From Coriobacteriales bacterium (GTDB taxonomy: Bacteria; Actinomycetota; Coriobacteriia; Coriobacteriales; UBA8131), in contig JAITTM010000079.1 of NCBI GenBank assembly GCA_031286975.1, positions 1 through 5,758 of the forward strand: a stretch of 5,758 nucleotides of DNA, given 5' to 3'. Below, one piece after another: positions 1 to 5,632 of the stretch (position 1 is its first letter; every line of letters starts with the position of its first letter). A program made the translations under genes and the position numbers. The notes below the pieces were generated by a model. It did not search any database. It was not told where the DNA came from and saw only the letters and a list, made by a program, of their open reading frames with translations.

Positions 1-1836
1 GAGATATTCCTCCGCGAGCTCATCTCAAATGCCTCCGACGCGGAGGACAAGCTCTACCTGGCAAGTCTCACCAATACCAGCATCAAGCTGGTCAAAAGTG
101 AGCTGGCCATCACCATCGCCTTTGACAAAGAGGCCGGTACCATCACCATCAGCGATAACGGCATCGGCATGAGCAAGGACGATCTGGAAAAGAACCTGGG
201 CACCATCGCGCACTCCGGCAGCCTGGAGTTTCGCGAGGCCAATGAGGCGAAGCAGGGCGACGACATCGACATCATCGGCCAGTTTGGCGTGGGATTCTAC
301 TCGGGCTTCATGGTGGCGCAGCAGGTACGCGTGGTCTCGCGCGCCCTGGGCAGCAACGAGGCCTGGGCGTGGCAAAGCGACGGCATCGAGGGCTACACCC
401 TTGCCGAAGCGAGCCGCGAAGAGCGGGGCACGGACGTCATTCTCACCCTTAAAAAGGACACGGACGAGGAGACGTACAGCTCCTTTTTGAGCGAATACGA
501 GCTCAAGCGCCTGGTGAGAAAGTATAGCAACTACGTGCGCTACCCTGTGCGCATGGAGGTGAGCAAATCGCGCGCCCTGCCCAAGCCAGACGACGCGCCC
601 GACGACTACAAGACCGAGTACGAGAGCTATACCGAGCTTGAAACGCTCAACTCCATGATCCCCATCTGGAAGCGCGACAAGAAGGATGTCACCGAGGAGG
701 ATTACGCCGAGTTTTACAAATCCGACTTCCACGACTACGCGGCCCCGCTCAGCACTTTTACGCTCCATGCCGAGGGCACCCTGAGCTACGACGCGCTGCT
801 GTTCATCCCCTCGCACGCACCCTTTGACCTCTATTCCAAGGATTTTGACAAGGGTCTGGCGCTCTATAGCTCCAACGTCCTCATCATGGACAAGTGCCCC
901 GACCTGCTGAGCGACCACTTCAACTTTGTGCGCGGTGTGGTTGACAGCGCCGACCTCAACCTCAACATCTCGCGCGAGACCCTGCAACACAACAGCCAGC
1001 TGCGCGCCATCGCCAAGCGTATCGAGAAGAAGCTCATCTCGGAGCTCGGCACCCTGCGTGACGAGAAACGCGAGGATTACGAGGGCATATTCGAGTGCTT
1101 TGGCCGTGGCATCAAATACGGCATCTACAGCAGCTACGGTGCGCTCAAGGACACCCTGGCCGATCTGCTGCTCTACTACTCCGCAACCCAGGAGAAGCTG
1201 GTGACCCTGCGCGAATATCTGGATGCCGCCCCCAGCACTCAGGAGGCGATCTATTATGCGGCTGGCGACGATGAGCAGAAGCTGGCCAAGATGCCCATGG
1301 TCAAAAGCGTGCTGGCCAAGGGCTACGACGTGCTGCTCTGCGTGGATGACGTTGACGACTTCTGTCTCTCCGTGATGGCCAACTACGACGAGAAAGCCCT
1401 CAAGAACGTGGCCGCATCCGACCTCGGCCTTGAGACAGAAGCAGAGAAGGAGCAGGTCGAGAGCCTGACCAAAGACAACGAGCAGCTCTTTGAAGCTCTG
1501 CATGAGGCGCTGGGCGAGAAGGTCACCAAAGTCATAGCATCCACGCGCCTGGTGGACGTGCCCGCTGGCATCAGCGCCGAGGGACCCATCTCGCTCGAGA
1601 TGGAAAAGGGGCTCGCCGCCGGCCCCGAAGGCAAGGGCATCAAAAGCGAGCGTGTGCTCGAGGTAAACGTCAACCATCCCGTTTTTGTCAAACTTACCGA
1701 AGCACAGGCCTCAAACAATGCGGAGAAAATCAAGCTTTTTGCCGACATCCTCTACAACCAAGCACTCCTGGTAGAAGGTCTCCCCATAGACGACCCCGTA
1801 GCCTTTGCCCAGACAGTCAGCGAGCTGATGGTCTAG
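1..1836 (+). CDS. htpG: HtpG, Hsp90-family ATP-dependent chaperone (5' end outside window)
   Basis: Cytosolic homodimeric chaperone that clamps client proteins in an ATP-driven cycle. The frame is open from base 1 and ends at TAG 1834-1836, giving 611 residues here. The first residues, EIFLRELISNASDAEDKL, match the Hsp90 ATPase helix near residue 30 of E. coli HtpG, so only about 28 residues should be missing. GHKL ATPase landmarks follow in order: SDNGIGM (about window residues 51-57), the GTIAHSGS lid segment, and the glycine-rich GQFGVGFYSGF (about 93-103). The middle domain carries FVRGVVDSADLNLNISRETL with the conserved ATP-contacting arginine. The C-terminal dimerisation part includes VNVNHPVF near residue 560. 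Total length fits the usual 610-630 residues and no frameshift is seen. The internal ATG at 169 cannot be the start because it would remove half of the ATP site. The gene converges on the reductase gene. Family assignment is near certain; the true start and promoter are out of view. Confidence 0.97.
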   Translation, partial: EIFLRELISNASDAEDKLYLASLTNTSIKLVKSELAITIAFDKEAGTITISDNGIGMSKDDLEKNLGTIAHSGSLEFREANEAKQGDDIDIIGQFGVGFYSGFMVAQQVRVVSRALGSNEAWAWQSDGIEGYTLAEASREERGTDVILTLKKDTDEETYSSFLSEYELKRLVRKYSNYVRYPVRMEVSKSRALPKPDDAPDDYKTEYESYTELETLNSMIPIWKRDKKDVTEEDYAEFYKSDFHDYAAPLSTFTLHAEGTLSYDALLFIPSHAPFDLYSKDFDKGLALYSSNVLIMDKCPDLLSDHFNFVRGVVDSADLNLNISRETLQHNSQLRAIAKRIEKKLISELGTLRDEKREDYEGIFECFGRGIKYGIYSSYGALKDTLADLLLYYSATQEKLVTLREYLDAAPSTQEAIYYAAGDDEQKLAKMPMVKSVLAKGYDVLLCVDDVDDFCLSVMANYDEKALKNVAASDLGLETEAEKEQVESLTKDNEQLFEALHEALGEKVTKVIASTRLVDVPAGISAEGPISLEMEKGLAAGPEGKGIKSERVLEVNVNHPVFVKLTEAQASNNAEKIKLFADILYNQALLVEGLPIDDPVAFAQTVSELMV

Positions 1837-1891
1837 CGGGGCGGCTCTGGCGAGAGCGGCCCTGCCTGGCACGTCGAGATATCGCCAAGCA

Positions 1892-1944
1892 AGAAGGGTC
1901 GGCCCCACTGCTTCGAACTGCGAAGTCATGGGGCTGACCCTTTT
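1892..1944. terminator. Bidirectional rho-independent terminator between htpG and the reductase gene
   Basis: Arms 1894-1907 (AAGGGTCGGCCCCA) and 1929-1942 (TGGGGCTGACCCTT) pair over 14 bp with one G-U wobble; two further pairs extend to 1892/1944. After a 3x3 internal loop, an inner stem CTTCG/CGAAG (1911-1915/1921-1925) closes a five-base loop. On the plus strand the stem ends in CCCTTTT, a short U tract suited to ending htpG. On the minus strand the exit is CCCTTCTTGCTT, a weaker U-rich tail suited to ending the reductase transcript. The position, midway between two convergent stop codons, supports a shared terminator. Confidence 0.85.
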
Positions 1945-2003
1945 GCTGCTCGCGAGAACTGGCCCGCAATCCTGCCGTCCCGCTTGGGATTTCTGGCCTT
2001 GCC

Positions 2004-3794
2004 TTAACTTGTCGCGACGATCTTGCCGGCTCTTCTCCCAAAGGTGACCGAACGTCCACAGGCATGACCGGTACTCAGGTTGAAATAGGTGTGTGCATAG
2101 TATCCACCACTGTCGTTGCCCACCACATAGAGGCCGTCGATAGGCTCCCCCTTCTCGTCAAGCGCCCGCATATCGGTGTCGATGTGGATACCATCGAGCG
2201 TGCTAAGGATGTAGGCCGCGGTCCACGTGCCATAAAAGGGGGGCTGGCGCACAGCTGAGAGCCTGAAGGGCTCCTTGTCGTAATCCTCATCTTTGCCAGC
2301 ATCATACAGTTCGTTGTAGCGGTCGATGGTCTTTTTGAAGGCATCTGCCGGCAGCTTGAGCTTCTCGGCAAGTTCTTCGATGGTGTCGGCTGTTTGGGTA
2401 AAGCCGTCGGCGATTAGGCCGTCAACCATGCCAGTGGCCACCGGCAGGGGGATGTCGGGCGGGGCTCCATTGTCGTTGAGAAAGGTGCGAGAGCAGCCGT
2501 GCATATCAAACCGCACGATGTCGTCCTGATAGTTCGCGTCCCAGATGGTGACGTAAGCGCGCTCCGGTTGCTTGCTCGCCGCGTGTGCGATGAAGTCGTA
2601 GACACCCGACTCATTAGTGAAGCGTTCTCCCTTGCTGTTGACCTTCAAAAACGGTTGCTCGCCCAGCCAGAAGAACGTGCCACCGGATTCAGGGCCCGTG
2701 GGCGCTGTGCCCACTGGCATGGCGCAACGGTCAAAGCTGCAGGTGGAGCGCACATCGTCAAAAGCGGCTCCCGCCCAGATACAGGCCTTGATGCCGTCGC
2801 CTGTTGCCCCGGGGATGAAGCTTGCCCAGCCTAGCAGGTTGTATTGCTCCGGTTGCAGCGCTTTGAGCATCTCGAAATTCTCCGCATAGCCACCCGTGCA
2901 GACGATAACGCCTTTGCTTGCGTTGATCTGCACGTAGCCACCACCCTCAGCTTGAGCGATGACACCGGAGACCCTGTCGTCGGTCTTCACGAGCTTGACC
3001 ATCGGCGTGTTGTAGCGGAACTCAACGCCCAGACCAGTTGCATAGTCGGTCAACACGGTAGCTCCATTGAGCGTCTCCTGCCCCTGCTCATCACGTGGCC
3101 ACTCAGGAGAATGCCCCGTTGCAAAATGCTTGTAGTGGACGGGCTCCTTCTCGGTCGTGAACTCGTGCCACAGGGTGACGCCGCGCTCAGCCAGGCGGTC
3201 GCCATACCAGTCTATGGCTGCGCCACTCTCCCTTGTCCAAAGGTAATGCAGATCGGGCACGATGCGCCCAGCGCTGTAATGATAGGCCTCACGAACGATC
3301 TCGTGGGGGTCGATAACCGTGCCAGTCTCCTGCTGATAGCGTGAGTTCACGGCTCCCAAATCGTTGCGGATACCCCCGGAGGTATACTTGTCGATTACCA
3401 GCACCTTTCCGCCATTCTCCGCGGCAGAACAGGCGGCAAAGAGACCGGCTGTGCCGCCGCCAACCACCAGTACCTCGGTTTCAAGCATCTCGCCTATCTC
3501 GGCGACATCGATCTGCGGTTCAGTGCCGAGCCAGTCGTAGGCTCCTGTGGCTGCCTGCCCGCCACCTGCTAGAGCCGAGCCGTCGCCGGATCCCCCGCCG
3601 GTGCCAGTGCCGCCTCCGCTCGAGGGAGCGCAGGCGGCAACACTGGTCAGCGCTGTGATTGCCCCAGCGGCCGCGATGCCGGTGATGAAGCCGCGCCGCG
3701 ATAACAACCGCTCCTGCTCGGAGGTGAGCCCCGAGCCAATCCGCACCTTCTCTTCGTTTTGCTCCTGTTGTTGCTGCTTCTCCTGTTTTTTCAT
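2004..3794 (-). CDS. Tat-exported, probably lipid-anchored FAD-dependent reductase (fumarate reductase/flavocytochrome c flavoprotein superfamily)
   Basis: 596 residues from ATG 3794-3792 to TAA. The N-terminus is Gln/Glu/Lys-rich (residues 1-16). A twin-arginine motif SRRGFI (32-37) follows, then a hydrophobic stretch and a lipobox-like VAAC with Cys55. This predicts a folded, Tat-exported protein anchored as a lipoprotein. A Gly/Ser linker (about 59-80) leads to the FAD domain: VLVVGGGTAGLFAA (108-121), with acidic D135 ending the Rossmann beta strand. The C-terminal FAD-contact segment is GLYVVGNDSGGYY (554-566) with FNLSTGHACGRS. Members move electrons from FAD to a small organic acceptor outside the membrane. 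Compared by eye with Shewanella flavocytochrome c3, the catalytic Arg402 position reads Tyr399 (NESGVYD) and the His504 position reads Leu/Ser (ILSTLDG). Fumarate is therefore unlikely; the true substrate is unknown. There is no CxxCH haem motif and no FMN-binding domain, so it needs an external electron donor. An in-frame ATG at 3878 is disfavoured because it lies upstream of the predicted transcription start. Confidence 0.9.
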   Translation of the reverse strand: MKKQEKQQQQEQNEEKVRIGSGLTSEQERLLSRRGFITGIAAAGAITALTSVAACAPSSGGGTGTGGGSGDGSALAGGGQAATGAYDWLGTEPQIDVAEIGEMLETEVLVVGGGTAGLFAACSAAENGGKVLVIDKYTSGGIRNDLGAVNSRYQQETGTVIDPHEIVREAYHYSAGRIVPDLHYLWTRESGAAIDWYGDRLAERGVTLWHEFTTEKEPVHYKHFATGHSPEWPRDEQGQETLNGATVLTDYATGLGVEFRYNTPMVKLVKTDDRVSGVIAQAEGGGYVQINASKGVIVCTGGYAENFEMLKALQPEQYNLLGWASFIPGATGDGIKACIWAGAAFDDVRSTCSFDRCAMPVGTAPTGPESGGTFFWLGEQPFLKVNSKGERFTNESGVYDFIAHAASKQPERAYVTIWDANYQDDIVRFDMHGCSRTFLNDNGAPPDIPLPVATGMVDGLIADGFTQTADTIEELAEKLKLPADAFKKTIDRYNELYDAGKDEDYDKEPFRLSAVRQPPFYGTWTAAYILSTLDGIHIDTDMRALDEKGEPIDGLYVVGNDSGGYYAHTYFNLSTGHACGRSVTFGRRAGKIVATS

Positions 3795-3800
3795 ACTTGA

Positions 3801-3810
3801 CTCCCTTCTT
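3801..3810 (-). promoter_or_regulatory. Ribosome binding site that fixes the reductase start
   Basis: Read on the minus strand this is AAGAAGGGAG, followed by six bases and then ATG at 3794. It is a good Shine-Dalgarno match at normal spacing. It supports the 596-residue form that begins MKKQEK, rather than the 28-residue longer form beginning at 3878. Confidence 0.75.
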
Positions 3811-3865
3811 CCTCTTTGTGCTAAGGCTGTTCTGACCTGGGATAACGGAGTCATCCCCTTGACCC

Positions 3866-3894
3866 AGTATACTGACAATGCGCTGATATGTCAG
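3866..3894 (-). promoter_or_regulatory. Sigma70-type promoter of the reductase gene
   Basis: On the minus strand the -35 box is CTGACA (3894-3889, 5 of 6 matches to TTGACA). An exact 17-base spacer follows, then the -10 box TATACT (3871-3866, 5 of 6 matches to TATAAT). Transcription would begin near 3859, leaving a leader of about 65 bases before ATG 3794. It lies outside the upstream regulator gene, so the reductase can be expressed independently of it. Confidence 0.7.
3872..3894. promoter_or_regulatory. Candidate operator: inverted repeat inside the reductase promoter
   Basis: CTGACA at 3872-3877 and TGTCAG at 3889-3894 form a perfect 6-bp inverted repeat with an 11-base spacer. It covers the -35 box and the whole -35/-10 spacer. 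A further near-palindrome, CTGATATGTCAG (3883-3894, one mismatched pair), shares the distal half. CTGACA and CTGATA therefore also recur as a direct repeat 11 bases apart, about one helical turn. A protein bound here would cover the RNA polymerase site, which suits a repressor. One half-site coincides with the -35 box, so part of the symmetry may be chance. Confidence 0.4.
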
Positions 3895-3900
3895 GAAGAC

Positions 3901-3936
3901 AGCGATTGATTGTGGCGCCCCTCCTGAATCAACGCT
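3901..3936. promoter_or_regulatory. Candidate activator site: dyad upstream of the reductase promoter
   Basis: AGCGATTGATT (3901-3911) and AATCAACGCT (3927-3936) are inverted copies that pair over 10 bp with one bulged base and a 15-base loop. The dyad lies just upstream of the -35 box and is centred about 60 bases before the predicted start, a typical position for class I activators. It could instead be an RNA hairpin at the end of the regulator mRNA, but no U tract follows it on the minus strand (GTCTTCCTGAC), which argues against an intrinsic terminator. Confidence 0.4.
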
Positions 3937-3968
3937 GGATGATCCCGGGCTACTGCCGCGTTTTTGCT

Positions 3969-5435
3969 TTACGCCTCAAGAAGCAGTGTGAGCAATTCTT
4001 GTTTGTTGTGAATCTCGCATTTTGTATAAATGCTCTTGGTATAAGTGCGCACGGTATTCTCGGTAATAAAAAGCTCCTGAGCTATAAACGCCTTGCTGCG
4101 CCCCTGTGCAAAAAGTCTGAGTACCTCGGTCTCTCGTTTAGTCAGTATGTAACGCGCTTGCAAACAGTTAACCCTTGCGTCCAAGTCAAATACAAGCGTA
4201 TTCGCTTCTTTTTTCTCTGTGTCTGGCGGAGCGGTTTTGAGCCCTGCAAAAAAGGGTCGCTTAACGGGTATACGGTCACTGAACAAAAAGATGATACTCA
4301 GTGCAAGCAAACAGATCATGAAAGCGATAACAATAATAGTCAGAGAAGAGTGGGGCTGAGCTATCCAAATGAGACTGCGTCCCAATTCACGGGGAAATAT
4401 ATGGATTGCCCACGCGACACCAAGCACCACATAGGGAGCAAGGCTGGTGTGGCGTGCGTAGTCATAACAACAATACCAGATGAGACCCAAGATAAAGGTA
4501 TTCGAAATGGTGATCAATGTCGCGCCAAAGGGCATGAGTTCCTCTGACTGAGAGATAAGAAAAAGTACACCAATAATCAAAAGCACAAGCTGCATGTTCC
4601 AAAGTGGAGAGAACTTGAGGGTGTTGCCTTTGACCAAGACCCACCAAATAATGCCTGCACAGAGGAGCACAACGGAGAACTGATGCGCAACCTGAAAGGG
4701 AACCGGCAATACCAAAGAAAGACCAAAGGGAAAACCACGTGCCACCCCTAATGCGAATTCCAGCAAGAACAATCCAACGAGCAGGCGCAACAGAGTGCTT
4801 TTTGGCTCCTGATCATAGACGGCACTCGGTGTAGCCGCAGCAACTTGTGACCGCTCGTCCAAGTGCTTTGAGGCAGAGCGAAACGCCGCGAGTGAGAGCG
4901 CCGGCATAAGGATACTGATGCTATAGCTTACCGTCTCTGAAAAAAAGCCTAGAAGCAAACCAGCGATTGAGCTTAACGCCAAGGAGGCAAACGCATAAAA
5001 AAGAGCCTCTTTGGGTGCAAGGCGCGCATAAAAGCAAATCCAGATTCCTCCACCCCAGGTGATGCCTACCCCGGCACACAAGCAAGCGAGCGCCAAAAGC
5101 AAGGGGCTCGAGAACTCAGTAAGCAAAAGAAACAGAATGCTTGCAAGTGTCATAAGAACTGTTGAGATGAGGGAGAGCTGCTTTTGCAGATTAGGCGAGA
5201 ACTTGTCCTTAAGGCACATAAAGAGAAAGAGGGCGATTGTGGCTATGCGAATAAAGTTGATAGCGATAGTCAATATGCCTGAATCAGTTGAGAGATAGCG
5301 GTCATAGATAGTGCATTGAATCCAAATCCGTATCGCGACGAGACCCAAAAAACTAAGAGAAAAGAGTGGCAGAGCGTTAGCAAGAAAGCTGCGCTTACTT
5401 TCTATGGAGAAGCTTGAGTTTGGCGCCTGTTTCAT
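3969..5435 (-). CDS. Membrane-embedded LuxR-family transcriptional regulator (about 12 TM segments plus C-terminal HTH)
   Basis: 488 residues from ATG 5435-5433 to TAA. About twelve hydrophobic segments can be picked by eye: roughly 19-39, 53-75, 87-106, 111-134, 144-164, 169-185, then after a polar loop (186-213) 214-232, 245-268, 280-296, 302-322, 331-347 and 364-386. The two blocks of six with a polar middle loop recall a transporter-like fold. A charged linker (387-430) leads to a LuxR/GerE helix-turn-helix at 431-488: LTKRETEVLRLFAQGRS, then IAQELFITENTVRTYTKSIY with the recognition helix. This makes a one-component membrane sensor whose DNA-binding domain faces the cytoplasm. The ligand is unknown; related coriobacterial regulators often sit beside substrate-specific reductase genes. 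It is codirectional with the reductase gene, with a 174-base gap. The gene is visibly more A+T-rich than htpG. No REC or PAS domain is seen. The alternative ATG at 5480 lacks a well-placed ribosome site. Confidence 0.88.
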   Translation of the reverse strand: MKQAPNSSFSIESKRSFLANALPLFSLSFLGLVAIRIWIQCTIYDRYLSTDSGILTIAINFIRIATIALFLFMCLKDKFSPNLQKQLSLISTVLMTLASILFLLLTEFSSPLLLALACLCAGVGITWGGGIWICFYARLAPKEALFYAFASLALSSIAGLLLGFFSETVSYSISILMPALSLAAFRSASKHLDERSQVAAATPSAVYDQEPKSTLLRLLVGLFLLEFALGVARGFPFGLSLVLPVPFQVAHQFSVVLLCAGIIWWVLVKGNTLKFSPLWNMQLVLLIIGVLFLISQSEELMPFGATLITISNTFILGLIWYCCYDYARHTSLAPYVVLGVAWAIHIFPRELGRSLIWIAQPHSSLTIIVIAFMICLLALSIIFLFSDRIPVKRPFFAGLKTAPPDTEKKEANTLVFDLDARVNCLQARYILTKRETEVLRLFAQGRSKAFIAQELFITENTVRTYTKSIYTKCEIHNKQELLTLLLEA

Positions 5436-5439
5436 AAAA

Positions 5440-5444
5440 TCCTG
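5440..5444 (-). promoter_or_regulatory. Ribosome binding site supporting the regulator start
   Basis: The minus strand reads CAGGA four bases before ATG 5435, a short but usable Shine-Dalgarno match. A purine-rich GGGGAGGGAG lies a little further upstream (about 5450-5459), too far for ideal spacing. The alternative ATG at 5480 has only GGGG about 13 bases upstream and would be almost leaderless if the candidate promoter at 5487-5515 is real. Confidence 0.5.
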
Positions 5445-5469
5445 ATTGCTCCCTCCCCTGCACGCGCGT

Positions 5470-5566
5470 TGCGGCAACATGTGCCCATTCTACCCCAAGC
5501 TCGCCTTGTTGTAAGCGTGTCCGCACAAAAACAGGAGCTTGAGATATTGGTGCGCATGTTGCCGCA
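5470..5566. repeat. Nested inverted repeat upstream of the LuxR gene
   Basis: Outer arms 5470-5484 and 5552-5566 (TGCGGCAACATGTGC versus GCGCATGTTGCCGCA) pair over 15 bp with one wobble. Inside, CAAGCTC (5496-5502) and GAGCTTG (5535-5541) are a perfect 7-bp inverted pair whose axis is offset by only half a base. Each outer arm also contains a short near-palindrome (TTGCGGCAA in the left arm, TTGCCGCA in the right). The left arm covers the predicted start of the candidate promoter at 5487-5515. Possible roles are paired operators for autoregulation by looping, or a cruciform or leader RNA structure. Confidence 0.6.
5487..5515 (-). promoter_or_regulatory. Candidate promoter of the membrane LuxR gene
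   Basis: On the minus strand: CTTACA (5515-5510, 4 of 6 matches to TTGACA), a 17-base spacer, then TAGAAT (5492-5487, 5 of 6 matches to TATAAT). Transcription would begin near 5480, about 45 bases before ATG 5435. The left arm of the inverted repeat (5470-5484) lies over this start point. Confidence 0.5.
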
Positions 5567-5593
5567 GTATAGAAGCGTAAATTAGATACCGAA

Positions 5594-5626
5594 TACAGGG
5601 ATCAGGCGGTTAACTAGTGCCCTGTA
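5594..5626. repeat. Short inverted repeat TACAGGG/CCCTGTA
   Basis: TACAGGG (5594-5600) and CCCTGTA (5620-5626) are perfect 7-bp inverted copies with a 19-base loop that contains the palindrome GTTAAC. It ends six bases before the long palindrome at 5633. No U tract or clear promoter overlaps it. The role is unknown; it could be an operator or the edge of a repeat element. Confidence 0.4.
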
Positions 5627-5632
5627 ACATCT

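Noticed and set aside
25..1677. A 550-codon open frame on the minus strand opposite htpG
   Set aside because: It lies wholly antisense to an unmistakable Hsp90 gene, its translation is low-complexity (rich in V, L, A, G, H) with no recognisable domain, and such long mirror frames are common in G+C-rich genes.
1844..1857. Hairpin GCTCT-GGCG-AGAGC just after the htpG stop
   Set aside because: It is only a 5-bp stem without a U tract; the hairpin at 1892-1944 is far stronger.
2844..3344. A 166-codon plus-strand frame inside the reductase gene
   Set aside because: It overlaps conserved reductase coding sequence in antisense and shows no domain or ribosome site; treated as a shadow frame.
3839..3867. 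Small pairings in the reductase leader (GGGAT/ATCCC, CTGGG/CCCAG, GTCA/TGAC) as a riboswitch or attenuator
   Set aside because: The stems are only 4-5 bp, mutually exclusive, and match no riboswitch architecture I recognise.
3795..3878. Longer reductase form starting at ATG 3878 (MSVYWVKG...)
   Set aside because: That ATG lies upstream of the predicted transcription start and only eight bases from the -10 box, whereas ATG 3794 has a strong ribosome site and gives a normal Tat signal.
3888..4547. A 219-codon plus-strand frame across the LuxR 3' half
   Set aside because: It runs antisense through the conserved helix-turn-helix coding region, and its product shows no recognisable motif.
5436..5480. 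Longer regulator form starting at ATG 5480 (MLPQRAC...)
   Set aside because: The extra 15 residues fall inside an inverted-repeat arm and there is no well-spaced ribosome site. It is not fully excluded: it could be a leaderless start.
5566..5571. Second -10-like box TATACT (minus strand) as an independent promoter for the regulator
   Set aside because: No acceptable -35 box occurs 16-18 bases upstream (ATTCGG or TATTCG) and there is no extended -10, so it is not listed as a feature, only mentioned with the nested repeat.
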